Source: Alteromonas antoniana (GTDB lineage: Bacteria; Pseudomonadota; Gammaproteobacteria; Enterobacterales; Alteromonadaceae). From it: DNA of 64,000 nt. Positions 1 through 9,678 of this stretch are shown here, one piece after another. The position numbers were made by a program, and so were the translations under genes. The notes under the pieces are model-generated. The model did no database searches. It had not been told where the DNA came from and saw only the letters and a list, made by a program, of their open reading frames with translations. Each line of letters opens with the position of its first letter. Within the stretch, counting starts at the first letter, position 1. The DNA lies in the NCBI RefSeq assembly GCF_019249295.1, contig NZ_JAESDH010000006.1:160761-224760 (forward strand). The letters run 5' to 3'.

Positions 1-2
1 AA

Positions 3-272
3 GCGATGCTCTCCGGGAAAGCCGGCGATGTGCAGCTTGGTCCGGTAGAGGGCATGCTAAGCCTGCACGGCATGGCAGCACCAGTAACGTTCCACATTGC
101 CGTGAGCCACGTCGATGAAAACACGGTGTCAGTAAGCACAACACAGCCTTCACTGCTGAATGTCGCTGACTTCGGACTTGAGAGCGGCGTAGAGTCTCTA
201 CGAGAAATCGCCGGACTGAAAAGCATCACAACCACAGTCCCGGTAACCTTTACCGCAACGTTTACGAAATAA
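3..272 (+). CDS. YceI-like family protein, C-terminal part (5' end outside window)
   Basis: The reading frame is already open at the window edge, so this is the last 90 or so residues of a longer protein. The pattern LSLHGMAAPVTFHIAVS followed by VADFGLESG and a closing alternating-hydrophobic strand fits the end of a YceI-type lipocalin-like beta-barrel, a periplasmic family that binds isoprenoid or lipid molecules. The signal peptide and N-terminal half are not in the window. It ends in a TAA and faces opgH. The family call rests on a short fragment and is moderate. Confidence 0.6.
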   Translation, partial: AMLSGKAGDVQLGPVEGMLSLHGMAAPVTFHIAVSHVDENTVSVSTTQPSLLNVADFGLESGVESLREIAGLKSITTTVPVTFTATFTK

Positions 273-417
273 AACCCGAGATGCCGGCGCGACAGGTGCC
301 GGCAGCTTTTCCCTGCGACGCCAGCACGCCATTACTTTTCTTTTGTGCGTTTGGCTCCATAAGACCAATTCGCAACGGTAGGTAAGCTCCCATCATCGCG
401 CACGGGATAACATCCTG

Positions 418-444
418 ACCCGGCATTTTCAGAAATCGCCGGGT
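418..444. other. Inverted repeat between convergent yceI-like gene and opgH
   Basis: The arms ACCCGGC (418-424) and GCCGGGT (438-444) are perfect complements around a 13-base loop. It lies between two converging genes and could stop transcription, but neither side has a clear T tract, so the terminator role is only an inference. Confidence 0.3.
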
Positions 445-470
445 AACTACAGAAATTTTCTACCTCTTCC

Positions 471-2438
471 TTAGCTGTTTGCCGGATTGATTGCCGGTCT
501 CATCGGAAGCGGACTTGCATCAAGTGCCTGCGTGACCATAGGTGTCCAGTGCGGCTCAGGTAATGCAGGAACGACCGCCTGCTGACGTGTTAAGGCAAAG
601 TGTTTCATACCGACCCGTACCCGCTTTAACGCCATACATTCACGCGCTTCCTGATCAATGACAAATATCCCCAGACGGCGAGCGGCCTGGCCGAAGCCTG
701 CGCTGCTGCTAAGGCGAATGATCGGTGCCGCCAGCACCATTCCACTGAGTACGGGCAATAGCCACATAAACAGCGATGGCGTGAAGTACCAGGTGGTAAC
801 ACCCCAGGCCACTGCCAGGCAGCTCATTAACTGAGTATGTCTCAGCGCTATTGACCAGGGCACCATTCGTCCCTCGCGGGCTTGCGCTTCCCATTTTACA
901 GAGTGCCCCACCATCACACTAAGCACAAAATAGCTGTGGTAAAACATCATCAGAGGCGCGATAAGTACGGCCATTGCTAGTTCGACAACCGCACCGGATA
1001 ACAGCTTTCGTGCCCCTCCAAAGTCATTCCGGCGCTGGATCAATGCCAGGACAATACCGAGTATTTTGGGGAGGAAAAGCAGTGCTGCGGTGGCCCACAT
1101 TGTGACCATCATCATGTCCTGTCGGGCAATTTGCCAGTCTGGGAACAACTGATACTGAGAGCTGAAAAACTGCGGCGCAGACGTTGCTCGAATTAGGGCG
1201 TCCGCCGTACCGAGTGCTAACATGGAAAACAGCACCAGAGAGGAGATGTAGGCGAACGCCCCAAACAGGAAGTGCAGCCGGCTGGTGGTTTTCAGGCCTT
1301 TCACACTCAACAATCCAAGATGCTGAATGTTGCCCTGAACCCAGCGACGGTCCCGCACTGCGTAGTCCACCATATTACTGGGGACTTCTTCATAACTGCC
1401 CGTGGTATCGGTCAGCAAGTAAGCTTGCCAGCCTGCACGACGCAACAGCGCCGCTTCCACAAAATCGTGACTTAATACTTCGCCGCCAAATGGCGCGCGG
1501 CCGGACAATGTCGGAAGGCCGCAATGCTGCATAAACGGGGCAATGCGGATAATGGCATTGTGACCCCAGTAGTTTGCACTGTCGGTTTGCCAGAACGACA
1601 AACCGGTTGCCAGCATTGGGCTGTACAGGTGTGCAGCGAACTGTACGAACCGTCCAAAAAATGTATCCTGACGTACCGGCATAGGGATCGTCTGAATCAG
1701 CGCGGTATCGGTATTTTTTTCAATGCGGCGGGCAAGATCCAGCATTCTTTCACCGGTCATAATACTGTCGGCATCCAGTACAATCATCGACTCGTAACGT
1801 GCTCCCCAACGCTCACAGAAGTCTTTCAGATTACCCACCTTACGGTGACTGTTCTGTTCGCGACGGCGGTAAAAAAGCTGATCTGCGTAAGCGCCCAGAC
1901 GAGTGGTAAGCCGCTGCCACGCACGAAGCTCAGCCTCTGCCATAGCTTCATCACGGGTATCACTTAACATATAGAAATCGAATTTGTCGGCTTCATCAGA
2001 TTGCACCAACTCCCTGACACAGGCCTCAAATCCCACCATAATGCGCTGGGTGTCTTCATTGTATACCGGCATCACCACCGCATGGCGCTGAGAAAGCGGT
2101 GCGGTTCCCGCCGGTGTAGCAAGCTGCTTTTTCAGGCTTAGGGGATCAATTCGCAACAGTTGCAATACGAAACCGATAATGCCGGTCCAAAATGCCATCG
2201 ACAACCAGCCAAACAGCATCAGCGCCAGCCCGAGCTGCGCAATTTCTAATTCAGTAACGCCATTAGGACGGAAGATTTCATACAAACTCCAGCCTGCTAA
2301 CGCGGTAGTTGGGATCACCAGCAGCGCCATAATAAACAGACGCGCTTTTTGTGCCACCGTCATTAAGACTGAATCGCGGTTTGCGACCGACGACGGGGCA
2401 TCGGAAGAAACCAAAGGATTATTTCGGTTGGTAGACAT
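471..2438 (-). CDS. opgH: Glucans biosynthesis glucosyltransferase OpgH (MdoH)
   Basis: Inner-membrane family 2 glycosyltransferase that polymerises the beta-1,2-glucose backbone of osmoregulated periplasmic glucans. Visible features are the start of the GT2 domain (VVMPVYNED), the nucleotide-sugar DxD (VLDADS), a GGEVLSHDF acceptor motif and RRWVQGN, followed by several membrane segments. At 655 residues it is shorter than the E. coli protein (847), mainly in the N-terminal cytoplasmic part. An upstream in-frame start exists at 2519, but the ATG at 2438 (MSTNRNN) is preferred because it overlaps the end of opgG by only 20 bases, as in a translationally coupled pair. It is the second gene of the opgGH operon. 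Confidence 0.93.
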   Translation of the reverse strand: MSTNRNNPLVSSDAPSSVANRDSVLMTVAQKARLFIMALLVIPTTALAGWSLYEIFRPNGVTELEIAQLGLALMLFGWLSMAFWTGIIGFVLQLLRIDPLSLKKQLATPAGTAPLSQRHAVVMPVYNEDTQRIMVGFEACVRELVQSDEADKFDFYMLSDTRDEAMAEAELRAWQRLTTRLGAYADQLFYRRREQNSHRKVGNLKDFCERWGARYESMIVLDADSIMTGERMLDLARRIEKNTDTALIQTIPMPVRQDTFFGRFVQFAAHLYSPMLATGLSFWQTDSANYWGHNAIIRIAPFMQHCGLPTLSGRAPFGGEVLSHDFVEAALLRRAGWQAYLLTDTTGSYEEVPSNMVDYAVRDRRWVQGNIQHLGLLSVKGLKTTSRLHFLFGAFAYISSLVLFSMLALGTADALIRATSAPQFFSSQYQLFPDWQIARQDMMMVTMWATAALLFLPKILGIVLALIQRRNDFGGARKLLSGAVVELAMAVLIAPLMMFYHSYFVLSVMVGHSVKWEAQAREGRMVPWSIALRHTQLMSCLAVAWGVTTWYFTPSLFMWLLPVLSGMVLAAPIIRLSSSAGFGQAARRLGIFVIDQEARECMALKRVRVGMKHFALTRQQAVVPALPEPHWTPMVTQALDASPLPMRPAINPANS

Positions 2439-4056
2439 AATTCCACACCTCGCTGATACGTTGGTCCTGATAGTTGATGTACATGCGCATATCAACCGCC
2501 GATGAGCTATCTGGCTCAAGTAAAAATGTGACTCTGATGTTTTTGCCGCCGTTCACCAGGTAGGTGCGGGGCTGAACGGTCTTGCCCTGCGCTGCAGACA
2601 GCGACAGTGACAACCCTTGTGGATCGATTTGCTTATCTTCGGGAACCGAAAAGTCGACGACGAAGCGTCGGGTTCGGGTCTCCTCTGTGACCTCTTCGCC
2701 GGGCAGAACACTTGCTCCCTGACGCGTATGCACGACATTCGCCAGCTCAGCGGCGGTTTTACTGCCTTCTACCGTAGCCAGTGTGTAGGCGAAATAGGCC
2801 GACTCCCCTTCCAGTAGCGGCTTTTCCGGTACCCAATACGCCACGATATTGTCGTGGGTCTCTGATGGCGTTGGAATTTCCACCAGTTCCAGTCGACCCT
2901 TTGCAAAACCGTGTTCCGGCGTAACCCACAGCCCCGGGCGCAGATGATAATTGGCCTCGGCATCCAGGTAGTTCTCCCAGCGCGTATCGCGTTGCAGCAT
3001 GCCGAACCCTTTCGGATGGGTATCACTTAGCGAGGTAATTTGTAAGGTTTTTGGATTCGTCAGCGGCCGCCAAATGACTTCGTCATTGTGGGTTTTCATC
3101 ATGACACCGTCGCTGTCGTGGACTTCCGGACGGTAATCGTCGTGGGCTTTTTCCGTATTTTCACCATACAGAAACATACTGGTGAACGGCGCGATGCCAA
3201 GTTTCTCAACGTCTTCTCTGGCAAAAAGCCACGCCTGAGTGGCCACGGTCGTATCCGTCCCGGGCGTAATTTCAAATTTATAGGCACCGGCGACCGACGG
3301 GCTTTCCAGGCGTGCATACACCGTAATGGGTTCACCGGCTACCGGCTCAATCAGCCAGAATTTAGTAAAGTGGGGAAACTCTTCGCCTTTCGGTAAGGCG
3401 GTATCAATTGCCAGTCCGCGCGCTGAAATACCATAGACCTGATTTTTTCCTACCAGGCGAAAGTACGAGGCACCTAAGAACACAGCAAACTCATCTTTAT
3501 ACTGATCGTTTTTTATCGGGTAGTGGACACGAAACCCTGCAAATCCTGATTTTTCAGTAGTCAGGCCTTTCAGCTTGGTTGCGCTGTCTTCATAGCGAAA
3601 CATGTCGCTGTTAAATGAAAGTGGCTGTGTCTGGTTTTTTCTGTCAACGGTGACGATCGATACCGGCTTCTCATACAAAAAGCCGGGATGAAAGAACTGG
3701 ATTTCATAGTCATTCTTGTCCCGCCACAGGCTGCTCTGTGCATCAAATCGGATCGCCCGGTAAGCCTGATAATCCATTGACTTTAACTTCTGATGCAGGT
3801 CGTGATCGTCTGCCGTGTAATCATCCTGAGCAGATTGCATCGCATCATCAATCACCGACTGTAATATAGGTGCGGCTTCTCCCGGCATCTTATCGGAGTC
3901 GATGTCTTGCGCGGCGCTGTTCGCAGTTAACAGCATCATTGAGAGCGTGGCACAGACAGCAAGAGACTGCATCGACGCGCGCAGCGTACGCGGCACTCCA
4001 CGCACTAATTGCGTAGCGGCGTTACGATTCTGAACGGGTTTCTGTCTTCCTGCCAT
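2419..4056 (-). CDS. opgG: Glucans biosynthesis protein G, periplasmic
   Basis: Periplasmic protein needed with OpgH for branching or release of osmoregulated periplasmic glucans. It has 545 residues (E. coli 511). A positively charged N-terminus is followed by a hydrophobic stretch ending near ANSAAQD, a plausible signal peptidase I site. The core has the family pattern SFNSDMFRYED, followed by GFAGFRVHYPI and FLGASYFRLVG. The start is supported by a strong ribosome site, GAGGAGGAG, a few bases upstream of ATG 4056. It is the first gene of the opgG-opgH operon. MdoD, a close paralogue, is the main alternative, but the adjacent opgH favours OpgG. Confidence 0.92.
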   Translation of the reverse strand: MAGRQKPVQNRNAATQLVRGVPRTLRASMQSLAVCATLSMMLLTANSAAQDIDSDKMPGEAAPILQSVIDDAMQSAQDDYTADDHDLHQKLKSMDYQAYRAIRFDAQSSLWRDKNDYEIQFFHPGFLYEKPVSIVTVDRKNQTQPLSFNSDMFRYEDSATKLKGLTTEKSGFAGFRVHYPIKNDQYKDEFAVFLGASYFRLVGKNQVYGISARGLAIDTALPKGEEFPHFTKFWLIEPVAGEPITVYARLESPSVAGAYKFEITPGTDTTVATQAWLFAREDVEKLGIAPFTSMFLYGENTEKAHDDYRPEVHDSDGVMMKTHNDEVIWRPLTNPKTLQITSLSDTHPKGFGMLQRDTRWENYLDAEANYHLRPGLWVTPEHGFAKGRLELVEIPTPSETHDNIVAYWVPEKPLLEGESAYFAYTLATVEGSKTAAELANVVHTRQGASVLPGEEVTEETRTRRFVVDFSVPEDKQIDPQGLSLSLSAAQGKTVQPRTYLVNGGKNIRVTFLLEPDSSSAVDMRMYINYQDQRISEVWNYVYQPK

Positions 4057-4435
4057 AAGTCCTCCTCCTCAGTGGAACCGATTGATTGCAAGTGCTGATC
4101 CAACTGACGACATAGCGCCTGTATTTTTTATTTTTTTATTTAAAATCATAAGAATAGAGACTGATTTCAGAGCGCGAATCGTCGTTAAATGACACGCGCT
4201 ACCTCATCATCACACTCGCCACACCACGTGAGTGTTGTTTTTTTGCGACAGAATGTCGTCTGCCAGACCTGTTCTCTTCGCCTTTGCGCACATGTAACGT
4301 CTAATCTGAAAGTATGAGAAAAATAAAATACTTTTAAATTTTAATGCTTTAGCATGAGTTGCGGATGAGATTTCTGTGACTGGCAGGAGATTTGCTGATG
4401 TCATCAGGAACAAGAGATAAAAGGAGTACTTGAAT
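4057..4435. promoter_or_regulatory. Divergent promoter region of opgGH and the outer-membrane barrel gene
   Basis: AT-rich 379-bp spacer between divergent genes with no convincing coding content. It holds the opgG ribosome site at its left end and the AGGAG of the right-hand gene at about 4420. It includes a run of T and A at 4120-4145. Exact promoter boxes could not be assigned. Confidence 0.5.
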
Positions 4436-4984
4436 ATGCGTAAATCGATTAGTTTACTGGCTGGCGCACTGGCAATCACCGTGTCAGGCGTTGCGGCAGC
4501 CTCGCCAGACTGGCAGTACGTAGAAGGCGGCTATACCCAGATGGACTTTGACGGTAATGAGTCGTTTGAGCCAGACGGTCTGGCAATAGAAGGAAAATAC
4601 GCATTGAATCAGAATGTCTACCTCAATGGCGAGTACCGCTTCTTTGAGGAGGGTAACTTTGATTTTAATATGCTGACTGTGGGCGGTGGCTATCGCCTGC
4701 CAGTGAACAGCACCACGGATGCCTACTTTGGCGCGAATCTGGAACGTGTTGATTCAGACGGCTATGACGACACCGGATATAGCGTGAGTGCGGGCTTACG
4801 CTCGATGATCACCGAACAGGTTGAGTTGATGGGTGAAATTGGCTACTACGACGTTGATGAAGGCGATGCAACGTTTAAGTTTGGTGGAAACTACTACATT
4901 ACGCCGCAATGGGCTGTAGGTGCCAGCTACGAAGTCATTGATGAGATTGACATCATGCAGGTGACTGCGCGCTACGCGTTTTAA
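4436..4984 (+). CDS. Small outer-membrane beta-barrel protein
   Basis: A 182-residue secreted protein. Residues 1-22 are a typical signal peptide (KSISLLAGALAITVSG, cleavage after VAAA). The remainder alternates hydrophobic and polar residues with aromatic girdles and ends in YAF, the terminal phenylalanine expected for BAM-dependent barrels. The sequence is rich in acidic residues and glycine and fits an eight-stranded OmpA/OmpW-like or generic outer-membrane beta-barrel family. ATG 4436 is chosen over TTG 4430 because AGGAG sits nine bases upstream of it. It is monocistronic and followed by a strong terminator. Function is unknown. Confidence 0.75.
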   Translation: MRKSISLLAGALAITVSGVAAASPDWQYVEGGYTQMDFDGNESFEPDGLAIEGKYALNQNVYLNGEYRFFEEGNFDFNMLTVGGGYRLPVNSTTDAYFGANLERVDSDGYDDTGYSVSAGLRSMITEQVELMGEIGYYDVDEGDATFKFGGNYYITPQWAVGASYEVIDEIDIMQVTARYAF

Positions 4985-5026
4985 CCTTAACCGGGGGTGA
5001 CACTGCGGATCACCCGCTTGTGGTTA

Positions 5027-5058
5027 TACCAACCGCCGTTACCTAACGGTGATTGGTA
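5027..5058. repeat. 32-bp imperfect palindrome with TACCAA/TTGGTA ends
   Basis: Arms 5027-5041 and 5044-5058 pair at 13 of 15 positions around a 2-base centre. The outermost bases, TACCAAyC and GrTTGGTA, match the ends of the large inverted-repeat element at 54039-54328. It may be a solo or degenerate copy, or simply a hairpin in the 3' UTR of the barrel gene. Confidence 0.4.
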
Positions 5059-5063
5059 ACAAC

Positions 5064-5114
5064 GCGACCTGACCGGCATTTCTCCTCAGACCGGTCGGGT
5101 CGCTTCTCTTTTGT
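5064..5114 (+). terminator. Rho-independent terminator of the beta-barrel gene
   Basis: The 13-bp stem GCGACCTGACCGG / CCGGTCGGGTCGC (one G-T pair) is followed by TTCTCTTTTGTTT. Position and strength fit termination of the gene ending at 4984. Confidence 0.85.
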
Positions 5115-5172
5115 TTGTTACCACTTACTTTTAGATAAACTTTTGCCAGCAAGGCATACGGAGAGTTACGCG

Positions 5173-5424
5173 TTAAAGGCTGGTATCAGACTCTGCGTTA
5201 TCGTCCTCGTCCATTAAGGCGTCTTTTGACTTGATATCAATACTGTCATGAAGCTCTGAATAGTGTAAAACGGCCTCACCGCTTTTCAGATTCGCCAGAA
5301 CCTGCTCAACTTTGTCGTCAAAGCTCATTTCCACATCACCGTAATCCGTTCCTTCGCGCAAAACGAAAGACTCAGCAATATTTCTTAATGTCTCTGCCGA
5401 CAGCTCCTGAATAGGAATTATCAT
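5173..5424 (-). CDS. yheU: YheU family protein
   Basis: Small (83 residues) conserved protein of unknown function. The start [13 protein letters not shown] and the segment [17 protein letters not shown] are characteristic of YheU (UPF0270). ATG 5424 overlaps the TGA of yheT as ATGA, which fixes the start and implies translational coupling. A longer frame upstream lies inside yheT and is not needed. The tail is acidic and longer than in E. coli. It is the last gene of the yheS/DUF2390/yheT/yheU run. Confidence 0.88.
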   Translation of the reverse strand: MIIPIQELSAETLRNIAESFVLREGTDYGDVEMSFDDKVEQVLANLKSGEAVLHYSELHDSIDIKSKDALMDEDDNAESDTSL

Positions 5425-6458
5425 TTTGCCTCCTGATACTTCGCATCGTCCAAAACCGGAAGATGCGCTTTTACGAACTTTGTGACTCTGTCGTGCAGCC
5501 ATACTGTGGGTTTGAGTACATTTCCCTGCATAAAACCCACATGGCCGCCCTGCTCACTCAGTTCCACCGTGACCGGCCGAGCGAGATCCTGCTCCTCAGG
5601 CACGATCAGGTGGTTCATAAACGGGTCGTCTATGCTGTGTAGTACCAGCGTAGGGCAGTGGATCGCGCTGAGATAGTGAAATGCACTGCATTTTTCATAG
5701 TAGTCAGCCGAATCTCTGAAACCATGCAACGGTGCCGTTACCTGTTCGTCAAACTGCCTGAAGTCCTGAATGGCATCGACATCTTCCCGTTTCAGCTGAA
5801 TAAGACTACGGTAGTCGATCGTTTCCATTTTTCGCTTCAGCGTAGCTTTCATACTGGCTAACAGATATTTCTGATATACCCGCGAAAAGCCCTGGTTAAT
5901 GCTTTGTGCACATTCTGCCAGCTTCAGAGGCGCCGACACGGACACAGCGGCATTCAGCCATTTCTGAGCGGGATTTTCTCCCAGCAGTTTAAGCAACATA
6001 TTGCCACCTAGCGAGAAGCCGATCCCCACTTTTGGCAGTGCCGGAAAGCGCGTACTCAACCACTCAAGAAAAAAGGAAGGATCCTCTGTCTCGCCAGAAT
6101 GATAGGCGCGCGGCAAGCGATTTGGCTCACCACTGCATCCCCGGAAGTGCATCATCACAACCTGCCAGCCATGTCGGCTCAGAGAAGCCATCATGTCGTT
6201 TGCATAGTGAGAACGAATACTGCCCTCCAGTCCGTGAAACATAGCCACTATGCCGGTGGGCTTTTCAGGCTGAGGTCCCCATGCAATATCGATAAAATCG
6301 CTATCCGGCAGTTCCAGCCTTTCCATCGTGTATTTCAGCGGCATACGCTTTTGAATAAAGCGCGGCCAAATCGTCTGAATGTGCCGGTTTCTGGCCCAGG
6401 CAGGGGCACGAAAACAACTCTTAATAATCTGTCCGTGAGATAAGCTTATCTTCGTCAT
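5421..6458 (-). CDS. yheT: Alpha/beta-fold hydrolase YheT
   Basis: A 345-residue hydrolase of the YheT/EMB8 group, very close to the E. coli length. The nucleophile elbow is GFSLGGNM, and an oxyanion-type MFHGLEGS motif is present near residue 90. The N-terminus contains the family feature of a basic [12 protein letters not shown] segment. [10 protein letters not shown] near the C-terminus supplies the catalytic histidine. The natural substrate is unknown; the family is annotated as a putative ester hydrolase. The gene overlaps yheU by four bases and lies 26 bases downstream of the DUF2390 gene, so these are co-transcribed. Confidence 0.9.
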   Translation of the reverse strand: MTKISLSHGQIIKSCFRAPAWARNRHIQTIWPRFIQKRMPLKYTMERLELPDSDFIDIAWGPQPEKPTGIVAMFHGLEGSIRSHYANDMMASLSRHGWQVVMMHFRGCSGEPNRLPRAYHSGETEDPSFFLEWLSTRFPALPKVGIGFSLGGNMLLKLLGENPAQKWLNAAVSVSAPLKLAECAQSINQGFSRVYQKYLLASMKATLKRKMETIDYRSLIQLKREDVDAIQDFRQFDEQVTAPLHGFRDSADYYEKCSAFHYLSAIHCPTLVLHSIDDPFMNHLIVPEEQDLARPVTVELSEQGGHVGFMQGNVLKPTVWLHDRVTKFVKAHLPVLDDAKYQEAK

Positions 6459-6484
6459 AGTTTATTCTTGTACCAACCGTGGCA

Positions 6485-6973
6485 TCAGGCCAGTTTTGCC
6501 TGTGTCATTAAATACGTGAGGCTGGCTCTTGCATCCTGCCTGTTTTTTAATCCGTAAAAATGTATCAGAGCCACAATACTGGGGTTCACGGCATCCCCTT
6601 CAAATTGTTGCGCTTCTATGGCATTGAATGCTTCCGCTAACACCTGTTGGCATCGCTTCTCCAGTTCCAGCTCCTGAGATTTAAGCTCATCATACAGCGC
6701 TTTATCGCCACCGTTATCGGGATGACAGGCGCGACGAGTTCCACGGTGTGCAAGTAGCTGATTATCGATGTCTTTTATCGCATCAGACAGCGATTGTATA
6801 GCTGGCAACGTCACTATCGCGTTGCTCTTCATACACCAGCAAACCAAAAGTAATAAGTTAACGTTGACCTGATAGTTATCCTGCAACGACAGACAGTGTG
6901 ATGCCACATCTTCTCGCTCGTATAATCGAACGCTGTACTGCCAGAACGCTTCCTGAGTCAGACTAGCTGGCAT
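6485..6973 (-). CDS. TIGR02444/DUF2390 family protein
   Basis: A 162-residue protein of a conserved gammaproteobacterial family of unknown function, typically found beside yheS. The opening ASLTQEAFWQYSVRLYERE, with a tryptophan- and cysteine-containing helical region after it, is the family hallmark. It appears helical and cytoplasmic with no signal peptide. ATG 6973 is preferred over the in-frame start at 7036 because it overlaps the yheS stop by only 11 bases, whereas the longer version would run 74 bases into yheS. Confidence 0.8.
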   Translation of the reverse strand: MPASLTQEAFWQYSVRLYEREDVASHCLSLQDNYQVNVNLLLLVCWCMKSNAIVTLPAIQSLSDAIKDIDNQLLAHRGTRRACHPDNGGDKALYDELKSQELELEKRCQQVLAEAFNAIEAQQFEGDAVNPSIVALIHFYGLKNRQDARASLTYLMTQAKLA

Positions 6974-8867
6974 GGTCGTACTCCTTTCTGGCCAGCTCCA
7001 GTGATTCCTGCGCATCCAGCCACGCCATTTCCTCATCTTCCAGCGCCTGTTTAGTCGAGCTTTGTTTATCCAACAACGTCATCAGCTCAGCTTTGTTGGC
7101 CTCATCGTACAACTCAGTTCGCGTGAGAGCCTGTTCGACGTCTGACAATTTTGCGGACAAGGTTTCCATCGCCTTTTCATGCTTTTCTATGGCCTTCTTC
7201 AATGGCGCCACTGACTGCCTGAACTCCGCTTCCCGACGCTTTTCTGCCTTACGATCAGTTTTTGGCTGCTCCGGTTTTTCAGCTGCTTTTTCTTCATTTT
7301 GCTGCGCCAGGATCCATTGCCGGTAATCGTCCAGGTCACCATCAAATGCGCCAACACGGCCGCCATCAACCAGATAAAAGTCTTCACACACCGAGGCCAG
7401 TAAGAACCTGTCGTGAGACACCAGCACCATCGCGCCACTAAAACCCTGCAACGCCATATTCAGTGCATGGCGCATTTCCAGATCCAGGTGGTTAGTCGGT
7501 TCGTCCAGCAGCAACAGATTGGGCTTCTGATACACAATCAGAGCCAGTACCAATCTGGCTTTCTCGCCACCAGACATCGGCGCCACAGCGCCCAGCGCTT
7601 CATCACCGTGGAAGCCAAAGCCGCCAAGAAAATCACGCAGGCTTTGCTCTGTGGCCTTTTCATCCAGCCGTTGCAGATGCAGTAGCGCGGATGCCTTTGG
7701 ATCCAGGGTTTCCAGCTGGTGCTGTGCAAAGTAGCCGACGTTCAGTCCTTTGGCTGTGGAAAATATCCCGGACATAGGGTTGTGCACGCCGGCAAGCAGC
7801 TTGATCAGCGTCGATTTACCCTGTCCGTTGCGACCCAGCAGACCGATACGGCTTCCCGGCACCAGATTCAGTTGCACCTGCTCCAGCACGATGTGATCGC
7901 CGTAGCCGAGTTTCACTGACTCCATTTGCACCAGCGGGTTAGGCAACGCGGTTGGCGCTTCAAACTCAAAATTAAACGGACTGCTGGCATGGGCTGGCAG
8001 CAGGGTTTCCATCCTCTCGAGTTGTTTTATACGACTTTGCGCCTGTTTGGCTTTACTGGCCTTGGCTTTAAACCGCGTAATAAATGATTCAAGATGCGCA
8101 ATCTTATCCTGCTGCTTCTGGTACTCGATATTCTGCAGTCTGATGCGCTCAGCACGCTGGGTTTCGAAAGCAGAATAGTTCCCCGTATAGTTCACCAGTT
8201 GTTGCTGTTCTACCGAAAGAATATGCTGTACGGTGCTGTCAATGAATGCCTTATCGTGTGATATCAGCAGCAACGTACCGTCGTAACGCTGCAACCATTT
8301 TTCCAGCCAGATCACGGCATCCAGGTCGAGGTGGTTAGTGGGCTCGTCTAATAATAATAAGTCAGAGGGGCACAACAGTGCCTGCGCCAGATTCAGGCGC
8401 ATACGCCAGCCTCCCGAGAAATCACTGACCGGCGCAGTCAGCTGACGGGAACTGAATCCAAGACCGGCCAGAATTGTCGCTGCACGGGCTTCTACGTCAT
8501 AGGCTCCGGCCTGCTCAAGCTGACCATGGACGCGGCCAATGGCGTCGCCGTCTTCTTTCTCTTCCGCATCGGTCAACTCTGCCTGCAGAGCGCGCAGGTG
8601 TTTATCACCATCAATAACGTAGTCGATGGCAACCCGATCCGAAGAGGGAGTTTCCTGCGCAACACTCACGATGCGCCACTGCGAGGGCACGTGGCACTCA
8701 CCGGTATCCACACTCAGCTCTTTTCTGAGCAGGGCAAATAAACTGGATTTCCCACAGCCATTGGCGCCGATTAGCGCAACTTTGTGGCCGGGAAATACCT
8801 GCGCAGATGCGTGATCTAACAGGACTTTGCGTCCCCGCATCAGGGTAACATCTGTCAGCTTTATCAT
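6963..8867 (-). CDS. yheS: ABC-F family ATPase YheS
   Basis: Soluble twin-ATPase of the ABC-F class; these act on the ribosome rather than in transport. Two nucleotide-binding domains are visible: Walker A GANGCGKSS and GRNGQGKST, signatures DFSGGWRMR and MSGGEKARL, and Walker B LLLLDEPTNHLDL twice. A KAKASKAKQAQSRIKQLERM linker lies between them and a coiled-coil C-terminal tail follows (residues 530-634). Length 634 matches E. coli YheS (637), and the start MIKLTDVTLMRGRKVLLD aligns. It heads the operon yheS-DUF2390-yheT-yheU. Confidence 0.95.
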   Translation of the reverse strand: MIKLTDVTLMRGRKVLLDHASAQVFPGHKVALIGANGCGKSSLFALLRKELSVDTGECHVPSQWRIVSVAQETPSSDRVAIDYVIDGDKHLRALQAELTDAEEKEDGDAIGRVHGQLEQAGAYDVEARAATILAGLGFSSRQLTAPVSDFSGGWRMRLNLAQALLCPSDLLLLDEPTNHLDLDAVIWLEKWLQRYDGTLLLISHDKAFIDSTVQHILSVEQQQLVNYTGNYSAFETQRAERIRLQNIEYQKQQDKIAHLESFITRFKAKASKAKQAQSRIKQLERMETLLPAHASSPFNFEFEAPTALPNPLVQMESVKLGYGDHIVLEQVQLNLVPGSRIGLLGRNGQGKSTLIKLLAGVHNPMSGIFSTAKGLNVGYFAQHQLETLDPKASALLHLQRLDEKATEQSLRDFLGGFGFHGDEALGAVAPMSGGEKARLVLALIVYQKPNLLLLDEPTNHLDLEMRHALNMALQGFSGAMVLVSHDRFLLASVCEDFYLVDGGRVGAFDGDLDDYRQWILAQQNEEKAAEKPEQPKTDRKAEKRREAEFRQSVAPLKKAIEKHEKAMETLSAKLSDVEQALTRTELYDEANKAELMTLLDKQSSTKQALEDEEMAWLDAQESLELARKEYDHAS

Positions 8868-9072
8868 GGGTACTTACATCCGGCCATTATCAGGGTCGCG
8901 TATCATATCAAATCTACCAGATTCGATTAATACTCTTGCTTAGACAATCTGCCTGTCATACAGGGTTTTTCGCATCTTTTCTCCCCGATATCACCTTTTT
9001 GCCACGACAACGCTGCGGGATTACACCGTGTTAATGCCATGCGCCGGTAAATTGCGGTATAATTACAGCCTC

Positions 9073-9100
9073 ATTCATCAGGATAACTTTCCTGATGAAT
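9073..9100 (+). other. Hairpin in the yheV 5' region
   Basis: ATTCATCAGGA (9073-9083) and TCCTGATGAAT (9090-9100) form a perfect 11-bp stem with a 6-base loop, followed by TATCTTTTG. It lies 58 bases before yheV and may be a leader hairpin or a weak terminator. Confidence 0.35.
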
Positions 9101-9157
9101 TATCTTTTGCTGCTGCCATGCAGTTGTAATTAATCTGCTCCCACGCGTTGAGGTATT

Positions 9158-9364
9158 ATGCAAAAACGAGTGAAAAAACGCTTCATTGCCGGCGCAACCT
9201 GTCCAAAGTGTCAGGCGCTGGATACCATTTCGTTGTACTTTGAAAACAACGTTGAGAAACTGGAATGCGTTAAATGCGGGTATTCTGAGGCACAGACAGA
9301 TGACGCTGTTAAGTCTCAAACCCGGGAACAGGAGAACGTGATCGGTTTATTCAAACCGGAATAA
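9158..9364 (+). CDS. yheV: YheV family putative zinc-ribbon protein
   Basis: A 68-residue protein with the pattern KKRFIAGATCPKC and CVKCGYSE, two CxxC knuckles about 27 residues apart, typical of the YheV/DUF2387 metal-binding family. Its position next to yheS/T/U on the opposite strand is the conserved gammaproteobacterial arrangement. Function is unknown. Confidence 0.9.
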   Translation: MQKRVKKRFIAGATCPKCQALDTISLYFENNVEKLECVKCGYSEAQTDDAVKSQTREQENVIGLFKPE

Positions 9365-9678
9365 CAGCATCGTTACCAATTTACCAAGTGTGTGAAAGGT
9401 TTCCCGCTATATCCGCGACCAATTCATCCCCCCATCCTTTAAGCCGCCCAACGTAAACATGTCGTACGCGCTTATACGCTTTGCTGAAGTAACGCGTTAC
9501 GCAAGCCACGTCGGATAAGGCAAAGGCAGTATTTCACAATATTCGCTACCTTCAGCCAGTTATCTGTCGCTGGAGCCAACTGATTATGAAAACGGCAGTG
9601 GCACGGGAATTGAAGCTACCTGCCAGTACAATAACTTTCCGGACTGCCGTAATACGGCTATCTGACGAGGCGAGGTGT
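9365..9678. other. 314-bp intergenic spacer, nothing identified
   Basis: It separates yheV from the DUF748 gene. An in-frame upstream extension of the DUF748 gene (from 9586) exists but lacks a ribosome site and has no membrane-protein character. No strong hairpin or promoter could be named. Confidence 0.4.

Noticed and set aside
2439..2519. Extended N-terminus of OpgH
   Set aside because: The extra 27 residues lie entirely in opgG in another frame and show no similarity to OpgH; the internal ATG at 2438 fits a coupled start.
4210..4479. An 89-codon frame on the minus strand upstream of opgG
   Set aside because: It overlaps the start of the beta-barrel gene and the divergent promoter region, and its translation resembles AT-rich non-coding sequence.
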